8,365 bases of DNA. Source: Desulfarculales bacterium UBA702. GTDB taxonomy: Bacteria; Desulfobacterota; Syntrophobacteria; Syntrophobacterales; Syntrophobacteraceae. Under the pieces are notes generated by a model that saw nothing but the letters and a program-made list of their open reading frames with translations, made no database searches and was not told the DNA's origin. The position numbers and the translations under genes were made by a program. Positions 1-6,556 of the stretch are shown here, piece by piece. The stretch's first letter is position 1. Each line of letters begins with the position of its first letter. The stretch spans positions 1 through 8,365 of the forward strand of contig DBMI01000043.1 of NCBI GenBank assembly GCA_002298165.1, given 5' to 3'.

Positions 1-107
1 TGCATCGCAACTTGTTTGCGCAACAGCCTGTCCTGACCGCGTCAGCCGGATTTTGTCCTTAAGTTGACGGCTATGGGATTGATATCCGGGTGATGCGAAA
101 AAGCCAC

Positions 108-137
108 TGTAGGGGCAAATAATCATTTGCCCCTACA
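108..137. repeat. 30-bp palindromic intergenic repeat
   Basis: Two 13-bp arms, TGTAGGGGCAAAT and its exact reverse complement, are separated by the 4-nt loop AATC. Perfect arms of this kind with a GGGGC core look like a dispersed intergenic palindrome. It lies about 90 bp past the ettA stop, so its hairpin could protect or end the ettA transcript, but there is no T-run to make it a classic intrinsic terminator. Being a member of a multi-copy family is inferred, since only one copy is in the window. Confidence 0.75.
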
Positions 138-229
138 AATACCATATCGCCCCAAGGTCTCCCGGGACATCCCCACTCGATCCCCACCCCGCGGGTCATA
201 TTTATTTGGCAGCAGCGCGCCCGCCCATA

Positions 230-1915
230 TTACGAGCGTTTTAGCTGCCGGTACTTGATCCGGTGCGGCTGATCCGCGGCTGCCCCCAGCCGTAATTTCC
301 GGTCGGCTTCGAATTCGGAGTAGTTACCGTCGAACCACACTACCGTGCTGTCACCCTCGAATGCCAGTATATGGGTTGCGATCCTGTCCAGGAACCACCG
401 GTCGTGGCTGATGACGACGGCGCAGCCCGCGAAATTTTCAAGCGCATCCTCCAGGGCGCGCATGGTATTTACATCCAGGTCGTTCGTAGGCTCATCGAGC
501 AGAATGACGTTAGCGCCCTCCTTGAGAACACGCGCAAGATGCACGCGGTTGCGCTCGCCCCCCGAAAGCAGGCCCACCTTTTTCTGCTGGTCGGTCCCGG
601 AAAAGTTGAACCGAGCAACATATGCCCTGGAATTAACAGTGCGATTGCCGAGTTCCAAACTGTCCTTACCCTCTGAAATTACCTCCCAGATGGTCTTCTC
701 GGGGTCCAGCACATCGCGGCCCTGCTCGACGCAAGCGAGCTTCACGGTGCTGCCAAGCCTTATCGAACCTGAATCAGGCGTTTCTGATCCCGTAATCATC
801 CGAAACAACGTAGTTTTGCCCGCCCCGTTAGGGCCGATTACCCCGACAATTCCTCCCGGCGGCAGCGCGAATGACATGCCGTCCATAAGCAGGCGATCGC
901 CGAAAGCCTTGCCAACGTTTTCGGCCTCGATTACCACGTTGCCGAGCCTTGGCCCGGGGGGGATGTAAATCTCGAGGTCCCCGGCCCTCTTTTCGTAGTC
1001 CTGATTGAGGAGCGATTCGTAAGAGTTTATGCGGGCCTTAGCCTTTGCGTGGCGGCCTTTAGGCGACATCCGTATCCATTCAAGCTCGCGGCTCAAGGTT
1101 CGCTGGCGCTCGGTTTCGCTCTTCTCCTCCTGCCGAAGCCGCTCGCTTTTCTGTTCGAGCCAGGATGAGTAGTTTCCCTGCCACGGAATCCCCTGCCCCC
1201 GGTCAAGTTCGAGTATCCAGCCCGCCACATTATCCAGAAAATATCTATCATGGGTTACGGCTATAACCGTTCCGGCGTAGCGCCGCAGGTGCTGCTCCAG
1301 CCACGAAATCGTTTCGGCATCGAGGTGGTTGGTAGGCTCATCGAGCAGCAGAATATCCGGTTCGCGAAGCAGGAGCCGGCACAGCGCAACACGCCTGCGC
1401 TCGCCGCCCGAGAGCACCTTTACCGGCATATCCTCAGGGGGGCACCTGAGGGCATCCATGGCCATCTCGAGCCTTGCATCAAGGTCCCACGCATTAAGCG
1501 AGTCAAGCTTTTCCTGTACCTCCGCCTGGCGTTCGATGAGCTTATCCATCTCCTCATCCGACATCGGCTCGGCGAAGCGCTCGTTGATGATGTTAAATTC
1601 TTTCAGCAGATCGACGGTTTCACGCACACCTTCCTCGACCACCTCGCGCACTGTTCTGGCATCATCGAGCAGCGGCTCCTGTTCGAGAAATCCCACGGTG
1701 AATCCTGGCGCGATTACCGTCTTGCCATTAAAATCCTTGTCCACTCCCGCCAGAATCCGCAGGAGCGAACTCTTTCCCGACCCGTTCAGGCCGACTACGC
1801 CTATTTTCGCGCCATAGAAATAGGAAAGGTAAATGTCTTTCAAGATAGGTCGCTTGTTGAAAAACTTACTCACTCCGACCATGGAATAAATTACTTTGTT
1901 TGGCTCATTGCTCAT
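230..1915 (-). CDS. ettA: Energy-dependent translational throttle protein EttA (ABC-F ATPase)
   Basis: A soluble ABC-F protein with two ATPase domains and no membrane segments. The family binds the ribosomal E site and, according to the ATP/ADP ratio, gates entry of initiated ribosomes into elongation. Seen here: Walker A GLNGSGKSS at about 42-50, the EttA-type arm insertion at about 85-140, signature LSGGERRR at 168-175, Walker B ending DEPTNHLD by 199, and switch His at 222. The inter-domain linker at about 280-300 is basic (SPKGRHAKAKAR), the part that contacts P-site tRNA in this family. The second domain has Walker A GPNGAGKTT at 361-369, signature LSGGERNR at 450-457 and Walker B ending DEPTNDLD by 481. 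The length of 561 residues is close to E. coli EttA (555). The ATG start keeps the usual short N-terminus; its upstream GGGAAAA is only a modest ribosome site. The gene is monocistronic, with an AT-rich leader of about 125 bp. Other ABC-F members (Uup, YbiT) are less likely given the linker and arm. Confidence 0.97.
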   Translation of the reverse strand: MSNEPNKVIYSMVGVSKFFNKRPILKDIYLSYFYGAKIGVVGLNGSGKSSLLRILAGVDKDFNGKTVIAPGFTVGFLEQEPLLDDARTVREVVEEGVRETVDLLKEFNIINERFAEPMSDEEMDKLIERQAEVQEKLDSLNAWDLDARLEMAMDALRCPPEDMPVKVLSGGERRRVALCRLLLREPDILLLDEPTNHLDAETISWLEQHLRRYAGTVIAVTHDRYFLDNVAGWILELDRGQGIPWQGNYSSWLEQKSERLRQEEKSETERQRTLSRELEWIRMSPKGRHAKAKARINSYESLLNQDYEKRAGDLEIYIPPGPRLGNVVIEAENVGKAFGDRLLMDGMSFALPPGGIVGVIGPNGAGKTTLFRMITGSETPDSGSIRLGSTVKLACVEQGRDVLDPEKTIWEVISEGKDSLELGNRTVNSRAYVARFNFSGTDQQKKVGLLSGGERNRVHLARVLKEGANVILLDEPTNDLDVNTMRALEDALENFAGCAVVISHDRWFLDRIATHILAFEGDSTVVWFDGNYSEFEADRKLRLGAAADQPHRIKYRQLKRS

Positions 1916-2044
1916 TAAATTTTCCCGGTATTTTTTGAGTTTCCAGACTCGATGTTTCTATTTAAAGGTTTAATTATCAATTTTTGTTGCGAGAGTCATG
2001 TATGTTATCGAACGAACACGGAATTTGCCACATCTTTCAAGCAT

Positions 2045-2071
2045 AAAAAAGCGAGGGAATGATTCCCCCGC
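2045..2071 (-). terminator. Intrinsic terminator downstream of ppnP
   Basis: Read on the minus strand, a 9-bp stem (GCGGGGGAA pairing with TTCCCTCGC, one G-T wobble) closes a TCA loop and runs directly into six T residues. It lies about 70 nt past the ppnP stop codon and before the ettA leader, so it should end the ppnP transcript and separate it from ettA. Confidence 0.9.
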
Positions 2072-2142
2072 AATCCAGGAGTTCGGCCGCGCAAAGCAAA
2101 GCGCGAAGCCTAACGCCAGGCATTATGCCTTGCTGTCTCGGT

Positions 2143-2457
2143 CTACTTAATAAACGAGCAGCAGTAGTCCGTAAGCTTTTTGATCTTGAGTTTGAATTTA
2201 GAATTCGCAGGCACTTCGAAAGATTGCCCACCTTCTACAGTTTTCCACTCGCTCGATCCGGGCAAAAGGACTTCCAAATCGCCTGAAAGGATTTCCATCA
2301 GCTCCTTGTCTCCGGTACCGAACTCGTAGTCTCCCGGAAGCATTACACCGAGGGTCTTCCTGGATCCGTCCGCGAAGACTATTGTGCGGCTGGTGACTTT
2401 CCCGTCGAAATAGATGTTCGCATCCTTGATTACCGTTACATTCTTAAATTCCGCCAT
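2143..2457 (-). CDS. ppnP: Pyrimidine/purine nucleoside phosphorylase PpnP (YaiE/DUF1255 cupin)
   Basis: A 104-residue single-domain cupin. The family carries out phosphorolysis of various purine and pyrimidine nucleosides to free base and ribose 1-phosphate, in the cytoplasm, as part of nucleoside salvage. Seen here: the family pattern NIYFDGKVTSRTI at about 14-26, LGVMLPGDYEFGTGDKELM at about 37-55, the SGDLEVLLPGSSEW block at about 58-71 and FEVPANSKFKLKI at about 80-92, ending in a short beta strand with YCCSF. E. coli PpnP is 94 residues; the ten extra residues sit at the N-terminus. The ATG is preceded by AAGGAA at suitable spacing. A clear intrinsic terminator follows the gene. The three-helix membrane gene lies 95 bp upstream on the same strand, so co-transcription is possible but unproven. 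Confidence 0.95.
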   Translation of the reverse strand: MAEFKNVTVIKDANIYFDGKVTSRTIVFADGSRKTLGVMLPGDYEFGTGDKELMEILSGDLEVLLPGSSEWKTVEGGQSFEVPANSKFKLKIKKLTDYCCSFIK

Positions 2458-2552
2458 GCCATGTTCCTTTCAGATCGTCTGAGATTTTCCGCAATGATAG
2501 ATCGGAAAGCGGAAACTTGGAAGGACCTCGCGCTTGCGACAGCGGTTTTTTA

Positions 2553-2876
2553 TCAGCGTGAAATGAGAACAAGGAAAACAGCGGGTATCACCAAAATAAT
2601 CGTGCTGAGTAGAAACCAACTGGAACTCGGATCACCGCGAAATCTTCGGATCAGACCCACAAGTACCGCTCCCAACCCTGCCAGGGCGCCGAGAAGTGCA
2701 ATAATAAAAACCATTAGCCCGCGGTTGCGGCACCCAAATAGATCCACCGGTGTTAAAGCTATTGCGAAGAAGAGCAGCGGCACGGCAGCCGGAAAAACCA
2801 AATGATGCAAAATCCGTTTCATATCAGATCCCATCAGCTTACTTTCCGGTGAGGGGATGGGATAGGACTTGTCCAT
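2553..2876 (-). CDS. Small three-helix membrane protein, unknown function
   Basis: A 107-residue protein that I cannot assign to a named family. After a polar N-terminus of about 20 residues come three hydrophobic segments, at about 25-42, 53-76 and 86-104, with the motif TPVDLFGCRNRG between the first two and a basic RRFRG between the second and third. It is therefore most likely an inner-membrane protein with short loops. The start is placed at the ATG at 2876 because GAGGAGG lies 5 nt upstream. The reading frame stays open to 3104, but that extension translates the GC-rich intergenic palindrome (Pro/Gly-rich, low complexity) and should be excluded. A second internal ATG at 2822 lies just before the first helix and would give an 89-residue form. 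ppnP follows 95 bp downstream. Confidence 0.8.
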   Translation of the reverse strand: MDKSYPIPSPESKLMGSDMKRILHHLVFPAAVPLLFFAIALTPVDLFGCRNRGLMVFIIALLGALAGLGAVLVGLIRRFRGDPSSSWFLLSTIILVIPAVFLVLISR

Positions 2877-2881
2877 GGATG

Positions 2882-2888
2882 CCTCCTC
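2882..2888 (-). promoter_or_regulatory. Strong Shine-Dalgarno deciding the start of the membrane-protein gene
   Basis: On the minus strand GAGGAGG lies 5 nt before the ATG at 2876. This near-perfect anti-16S match settles the start and rules out the longer frame running back through the palindromic repeat. Confidence 0.85.
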
Positions 2889-2919
2889 TGGGGCCGTTGC
2901 CTGAACTAGTTGCGATGCA

Positions 2920-3023
2920 AATTCCCCTCCCTTTGAGGGGAGGGGCCAGGGGAGGGTGACAAAAAGATCTAGAATTTCAACCCCTTCCCCAGTCTCTCCC
3001 GCCAGTGGAGGGGAGTTCTCCTT
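2920..3023. repeat. GC-rich imperfect palindrome, REP/MITE-like intergenic element
   Basis: About 100 bp built from G- and C-runs. A local hairpin pairs CCCCTC at 2924-2929 with GAGGGG at 2935-2940. On a larger scale the arm GGGAGGGGCCAGGGGAGGG (about 2937-2956) is matched imperfectly by the reverse complement of the C-rich tract at about 2979-3000, around an AT-rich centre (about 2960-2976). This layout is typical of dispersed palindromic elements found between genes; no transposase is encoded. It lies just upstream of the start of the membrane-protein gene and could form strong structure in its leader. Family membership is inferred from layout. Confidence 0.65.
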
Positions 3024-3151
3024 CAATTTTGGCCCATTATTTTCCCATTCCGGATTTGGGAAGCAGCCCTCCTCTATCTGCGCCAGGTTTATCCAAGGTC
3101 CCAAGGATGACAGGTGCTGCCTCTTTTTGTCGGCTGTGCGGAGGCCCCCGT

Positions 3152-3337
3152 CTACTTCTCAGGATAGGCCATATCCCTGAAGGAGATGACATCCAGAACA
3201 TTTCTGTCTTCAGGGTCGCTTACATCCGCGCTCAACATGATTTCATAATCGGACCACGAAAGAAATCGCTGAAGGAGAAGATGTAAAACTGAAATGCAAA
3301 CCGGCCAGGCGAGGATACCTCCCGGTAATGGGACCAA
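3152..3337 (-). CDS. Doubtful small ORF downstream of the acyltransferase gene
   Basis: A 61-codon frame starting with TTG, 14 bp after the acyltransferase stop codon. It has one hydrophobic stretch (about 8-25) followed by an acidic, soluble-looking tail (SDYEIMLSADVSDPEDRN) ending in DMAYPEK. I recognise no family and see no convincing ribosome site. It could be a short gene translated together with the acyltransferase, the tail of a broken gene, or chance. The 3024-3151 stretch next to it holds no feature I can support. Confidence 0.25.
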   Translation of the reverse strand: MVPLPGGILAWPVCISVLHLLLQRFLSWSDYEIMLSADVSDPEDRNVLDVISFRDMAYPEK

Positions 3338-3351
3338 TTCGATTAGATGAA

Positions 3352-4461
3352 CTATCGATCTACTCGATCTGTTAAGTTCCTTGGAACGAATCCTGAAAAT
3401 TGACTAAATACTCCCCTCAGGCTGGGTTTCTTTAGCCGCATAGCTCCCTTCTCAATCAGGTGCCAAGACATTACCGCCAAAATAATAGTTATGGGGGTCG
3501 AGAGCGCAAAAAGCTGCCATGGCTGGATTTTATTCCAGGATGCCCATATGATTGTCTGTTGTAGAGGGAAAGCGTATATGTAAATTCCATAGGAATAATC
3601 GCCGTATTTCCCCCAGTTATTCGTGAAGCTGTTTTTTAAAAACGCTAAATATAGAAACAGGTAGGGCAAGGTGAAAAAAGCGATAAAGGGTCCATACTTT
3701 ATGTAGAAACTGAGGAGGTAAAGGATTGATGCTGGAACGAATAGATGGATGGAGAGTATGATCTTGTCGCGAAAGACATAGTAGATAGCCCCCATAATGA
3801 AATAGATCGTTAGTGCAGAGGTGTGGTAATCCGCAAAGAGTGCTTCACCGTTTCCAATGTAATTTCTGAGGAAGAAACTGATCGGCAAGACTACAAGGGC
3901 AGGCAGTAAATACCTGATTTTAAGAAGCCTTGTCACGCCCAATACCGCTACCATGGCATACAACTTAAGCTCGATTCGAAGTGTCCATAAGGACCCATTC
4001 ACAGCACCGGGAAATTTGTTGTCGGTAAAGACGCCGGGCAGGCGATCCGGCAGGCTCAGGAGTGAGGCGTTCTTCAGATATTGATAGGTCCTGCCGTCCA
4101 GAAAGTACTCCTTAAGAGAAAGGTGAGATATCAACGGGGCCAGAACAAAAGCCGTCAGGATAACCACACAGATCAGTGCCGGGTAAATCCTCAGAATGCG
4201 CTTGCTGACGAAACTTAAAATGTCTTCATCGGAAAACCAACTGCCGGTGATAAGAAATCCGCTTGCTATGAAAAACGATGCCAGGAACGTCCAACCGACC
4301 GTTTCAGTAATGCTTACTCCGGCGAAAGGTTCGCAAGGAGTTCCGGTCAGACCGAAGGAGTGGCAAAGAACAACGATAATCGAACCTACGAACCTAAAGA
4401 AGTCGAAATTATTGGTATTCCTTTGAGAAAGGGATTTATCGAGGATAGTTGCTTTAGACAT
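3352..4461 (-). CDS. Acyltransferase-3 family integral membrane protein (OafA/YrhL-like)
   Basis: A 369-residue protein of about ten hydrophobic helices. The family moves acyl groups, usually acetyl, across the inner membrane onto sugars of O-antigen, exopolysaccharide, Nod factor or other glycans. Seen here: the opening NFDFFRFVGSIIVVLCHSF, with the conserved Arg23 and His34 spaced as in the family (R-X10-H); ITETVGWTFLASFFIASGFLI at the second helix; the motif NGSLWTLRIELKLYA in the middle (about 154-168), matching the family's NGSLWTLxxE; and GKYGDYSYGIYIYAFPLQQ near the C-terminal end. The length is normal for a stand-alone domain, with no SGNH extension. The ATG start leaves the usual short cytoplasmic tail, but no clear Shine-Dalgarno precedes it. 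No glycan genes are near, so the acceptor is unknown. It is visibly more AT-rich than ettA, compatible with horizontal gain. Confidence 0.92.
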   Translation of the reverse strand: MSKATILDKSLSQRNTNNFDFFRFVGSIIVVLCHSFGLTGTPCEPFAGVSITETVGWTFLASFFIASGFLITGSWFSDEDILSFVSKRILRIYPALICVVILTAFVLAPLISHLSLKEYFLDGRTYQYLKNASLLSLPDRLPGVFTDNKFPGAVNGSLWTLRIELKLYAMVAVLGVTRLLKIRYLLPALVVLPISFFLRNYIGNGEALFADYHTSALTIYFIMGAIYYVFRDKIILSIHLFVPASILYLLSFYIKYGPFIAFFTLPYLFLYLAFLKNSFTNNWGKYGDYSYGIYIYAFPLQQTIIWASWNKIQPWQLFALSTPITIILAVMSWHLIEKGAMRLKKPSLRGVFSQFSGFVPRNLTDRVDR

Positions 4462-4621
4462 TCAGTAATCAGTGCATTGGAGAGGGAGCGGCCACTCGGC
4501 TTTAATCGGCCTATCCCTGTTTTAGGTCTGCGAAGTGGGTCCCTGGCTAATTCGGCAGGGAACTTAGCGCGTGGGACCGCTCTATAAATACTGACGAGCC
4601 ATAACTCTTCAATTGGTCAAT

Positions 4622-4688
4622 GCCGGCGGTGATGGGAAGACTGGTGCCCAGTCGGACATGAGCACCGCGAGTCAAGCCTGGCACCTCC
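4622..4688 (+). promoter_or_regulatory. Possible degenerate cobalamin-riboswitch-like tract
   Basis: Short blocks that recall the AdoCbl/cobalamin riboswitch occur in the right order on the plus strand: GCCGG (4622-4626), GGGAAG (4634-4639), GGTG (4643-4646), CCGCGA (4665-4670) and AAGCCTGGCACCTCC (4674-4688), close to the family's 3' box. Against it: the whole tract is only about 67 nt, the peripheral stems are missing, and the GGTG block is absorbed into a perfect hairpin (GACTGG, loop TGC, CCAGTC) that removes the usual loop. No vitamin B12 gene follows. It may be a dead remnant or a chance likeness. Confidence 0.25.
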
Positions 4689-4762
4689 GAAGACTGCAAT
4701 TTAGCGAACAAGGGAGATTTTGACAAGCAGGCACTGTCCGCTTCATTGGAAATCCTGCTCTG

Positions 4763-4885
4763 ATGGAATCCTTCTTTCGCTTATTTCCAGAACGGTTGGG
4801 ACACTTCTTGATTGAAGATGATCGTTGGAGCGTACGAATACTGGATGCTTCGGTTTGGGAAAACCTCAGGTCAAAATCTGCATAG
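4763..4885 (+). pseudogene. Short plus-strand ORF, possible gene fragment
   Basis: A 40-codon frame beginning MESFFRLFPERLGHFLIEDD and ending ENLRSKSA. The frame is already open from about 4728. After the TAG at 4883 it continues for another 27 sense codons, to a TGA at 4967-4969 inside the tRNA-like repeat. The amino acid make-up (mixed charged and hydrophobic, Trp, Phe) looks more like protein than random translation, so it may be the remnant of a gene broken by a stop and by integration at 4965. No Shine-Dalgarno and no family recognised. Confidence 0.25.
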
Positions 4886-4964
4886 CTATCGTATATTCGA
4901 TTTCGCAGGTTGCCCAGGAAGAGCGATTGGGTTGGAAGTGAGGAGTATATAAATTATCGATTTA

Positions 4965-4991
4965 TTTGATCGGGACAACTGGATTCGAACC
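4965..4991 (-). repeat. Distal direct repeat of the tRNA-Pro 3' end (putative att site)
   Basis: Matches 8064-8090 at 26 of 27 positions in the same orientation; the single difference (A for G at 4977) lies in the acceptor stem. On the minus strand it reads as T-loop, distal T-stem, acceptor 3' strand and the first bases of the tRNA flank (ATCAAA). Likeness to the tRNA ends abruptly inside the T-stem, so this is a 3' fragment and not a decayed full tRNA. It marks the far end of the proposed island. Confidence 0.8.
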
Positions 4992-5146
4992 GGAGTAGGA
5001 TTATATACAGTAAGGATTTTCAGGGGGCAGGGTCTACAAAGGGTACACCATGCCCCTTGTTTGACCAATCAGTGCAGGAGGATTTATAGAATTTCTGCCA
5101 TACGAGGGTTTATGAACCATCGGGCAACCTTCCTGCCGAGGAATAA

Positions 5147-5467
5147 TCATTTTAAAAAATTGTCGAGAAGCGCGAATAAAATGTACCCAGGTATACAGAT
5201 GTAGCAGCTGATGAGTGCAACTCGGGTCCATCTGCCTGTAGCGGAGAGGACAGGGTCATTGAGGGCAAGATATTGACGCTTGAGCAAAAATCGCAGTGTG
5301 GGAAACAACGAAACAGGTCGCCATTCAAGGTATATTGGGCGATTCAGATTTTCCCATGTCGAGGTGTGACGGGTTTGTAAGCAAGAAAGGAACCTTGGGT
5401 AAATAATGTTCCAGACAATCATGCTAAGGAAGGAAATGCCTAGAAAAGAAAGCGCTATTGTGACCAT
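5147..5467 (-). CDS. Small two-helix membrane protein with UspB-like layout
   Basis: A 106-residue protein with a hydrophobic helix at about 2-24, a polar middle of about 60 residues, and a second helix at about 83-103. The middle part contains TWENLNRPIYLEW and LRFLLKRQYLALNDPVLS. This order (N-terminal helix, basic/aromatic middle with an RxY-xxxxDPxL type segment, C-terminal helix) resembles the universal stress protein B family and related small proteins. Sequence likeness to E. coli UspB is weak, so I give no symbol; the role of such proteins is not well defined. The ATG is preceded by AGAAG only, a weak ribosome site. The frame stays open upstream to about 5541 but offers no ATG, GTG or TTG there. 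It is the gene closest to the distal repeat inside the island. Confidence 0.7.
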   Translation of the reverse strand: MVTIALSFLGISFLSMIVWNIIYPRFLSCLQTRHTSTWENLNRPIYLEWRPVSLFPTLRFLLKRQYLALNDPVLSATGRWTRVALISCYICIPGYILFALLDNFLK

Positions 5468-5562
5468 ATGCGTCAGTTCTTCTAGTTTGATTTTTTCGAT
5501 CGACCAGAAGGGCCTGAAAATAAAAACAACTCTACCTTATTCGTTAATGGTATGCAAGCAGG

Positions 5563-5604
5563 GCGGGAATCGAACTCGCATTTGTATAGGCCCAGAGCCA
5601 GTTG
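5563..5604 (-). pseudogene. tRNA-like remnant (T-arm), unit 2
   Basis: On the minus strand it starts CAACTGG, like a tRNA D-loop, and ends in a T-arm shape: GCGAG, loop TTCGATT, CCCGC, with one mismatch in the stem (5563-5579). The anticodon arm is missing: only 18 nt lie between the D-loop-like part and the T-arm, against about 30 in a real tRNA. It is therefore not a functional tRNA. It shares layout and spacing with the unit at 5638-5679. Confidence 0.5.
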
Positions 5605-5637
5605 GCAGCTTTCTGCCCGACACGTGCAACACCGTCC

Positions 5638-5679
5638 ACGGGAGTTGAACCCGCGATGCCGTAAGTCCCAAGCCAATTG
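5638..5679 (-). pseudogene. tRNA-like remnant (T-arm), unit 1
   Basis: On the minus strand it runs from CAATTGG to a T-arm GCGGG, loop TTCAACT, CCCGT (5638-5654), closed by a terminal G-T pair. The interval between the two parts is 18 nt, exactly as in the unit 75 bp further on, and no anticodon stem can be drawn. Either both come from duplicated, truncated tRNA 3' ends, or they are a small structured RNA of another kind. They lie in the gap between two island genes. Confidence 0.5.
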
Positions 5680-5744
5680 ATTAGTCTCTGGAACTGAAGT
5701 GAAACTTCACCAATTTGCACTGAGAACCGGGAAGGGAGTTGTTT

Positions 5745-6383
5745 TCAATATGGCTTGGCGCCGACTACTAGAACAAAAGATGCCTCTGGAAAAGCGCTGG
5801 AAAACTCCTGTTCTAGTCGAATAATATTGGATTTAATCCCTGCGTTTGAAAGAATATTGACTAAAGCTAGAGCATCCTTGGGTATATCCTGTGAATCCTT
5901 TATACCAATTTTTATGTCAATAATATCTGGCCGTAAGCCTGGGAATAATGGGAGGATTAACTCAGATTCAAAACCAGACGATTTGAACACTTGTACAAAT
6001 TGCATGGCATACGTTTGTGCTTCCTGATTGCCAATTGCCGCAGTTACTGGAATTTTTTTAATCAGGATACGAATAGGAGTTTCAGCCACATCCATACTTG
6101 TCTTTAAATTGTCCAGTAAGGATTGTTGTTGTTCCGATGATAGGGACCGTGGTGCAGTCTTCTTCTCAAGGTTAGCTACATCATTGCGTGCGCTTGCCGC
6201 CTCCTGTTTGGTCCGGTTAATGGCAGCGGTAGTAATTTGGGCAGAAAACTGCTTCTCCTGCCGATCAACGTAGAACCGTACACCAGCTGCCACTGCGCCT
6301 AGCACAGGCAAAATTACTGACGCCAATAGCAAAATGTGGCTCCAACGCTTGAGGGTCTCAATTGTAGCCTCTTCGGGGGTCAC
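5745..6383 (-). CDS. Membrane-anchored coiled-coil protein, unknown function
   Basis: A 212-residue protein with one transmembrane helix near the N-terminus (about 17-36), an Ala/Gln/Lys/Glu-rich coiled coil at about 40-77, a PRSLSSEQQQSLLDNL hinge at about 78-93, and a mixed alpha/beta C-terminal domain of about 115 residues. That domain contains the pattern NQEAQTYAMQFVQVFKSSGF, recalling uncharacterised proteins in which a small domain binds or senses something next to a membrane anchor; the family name is not known to me. The start is set at GTG 6383 because GGAGGA lies 4 nt upstream; an upstream in-frame TTG at 6395 overlaps that ribosome site and is less likely. The gene lies 173 bp downstream of the DUF2806 gene on the same strand; partnership with it is possible but only inferred. 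It is AT-richer than ettA. Confidence 0.8.
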   Translation of the reverse strand: MTPEEATIETLKRWSHILLLASVILPVLGAVAAGVRFYVDRQEKQFSAQITTAAINRTKQEAASARNDVANLEKKTAPRSLSSEQQQSLLDNLKTSMDVAETPIRILIKKIPVTAAIGNQEAQTYAMQFVQVFKSSGFESELILPLFPGLRPDIIDIKIGIKDSQDIPKDALALVNILSNAGIKSNIIRLEQEFSSAFPEASFVLVVGAKPY

Positions 6384-6492
6384 ACCGTCCTCCAAATCCT
6401 GTTAATATAGCCTAAGACGACTCTTTAGATTTGAGACAGACTAATTGCCAAATTTCCTCTGATTCTAAACTGCACATTGCGATTCTGAGTTA

Positions 6493-6512
6493 GCGGACCA
6501 CTTGCGGACCAC
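6493..6512. repeat. Tandem 9-bp direct repeat between two island genes
   Basis: GCGGACCAC occurs twice with 2 bp between copies (an 11-bp period, about one helical turn). It lies about 110 bp upstream of the GTG start of the coiled-coil gene and 45 bp after the DUF2806 stop. It could be a protein-binding site or a leftover of recombination; nothing in the window decides. Confidence 0.4.
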
Positions 6513-6556
6513 CGAGAATAGGCGCGGCCAAAGATTTACGGACAGACCGCCGAGGT

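Larger units (their letters stand above)
4462..4964. other. Gene-poor stretch between the acyltransferase gene and the island boundary
   Basis: Holds no confident gene. Near 4540-4562 there is a small hairpin (TCCCTG and CAGGGA arms). On the plus strand there follow a riboswitch-like tract (4622-4688) and a short open frame (4763-4885), both listed separately. At its right edge, ATAAAT (4949-4954) and ATTTAT (4960-4965) form an inverted repeat touching the tRNA-like direct repeat. The promoter of the acyltransferase gene must lie here, but I could not pick convincing -35/-10 boxes. Confidence 0.5.

Noticed and set aside
59..67. TTAAGTTGA at the left end also found near 8341 at the right end
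   Set aside because: Only nine identical bases with weak likeness beyond; too short to claim a repeat or boundary.
345..968. Plus-strand frame of 207 codons opposite ettA
   Set aside because: Serine/proline-rich shadow of a well-conserved gene on the other strand; no family pattern.
1250..1918. Plus-strand frame of 222 codons opposite ettA
   Set aside because: Shadow frame over the conserved first ATPase domain of EttA.
2877..3104. N-terminal extension of the three-helix membrane protein
   Set aside because: It translates the GC-rich palindrome, starts with TTG without a ribosome site, and a strong GAGGAGG fixes the start at 2876.
5482..5676. Minus-strand frame of 64 codons across the tRNA-like units
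   Set aside because: Segments such as GFNSRGR and EFDSRP are translations of T-arm sequence, so the frame is a by-product of the tRNA-like remnants.
5696..5710. Small palindrome TGAAGT-GAA-ACTTCA after the coiled-coil gene
   Set aside because: Six-base arms and no T-run; not enough for a terminator call.
6396..6556. Possible -10 box TATATT upstream of the coiled-coil gene
   Set aside because: No acceptable -35 box at 16-18 bp spacing, so no promoter is claimed.
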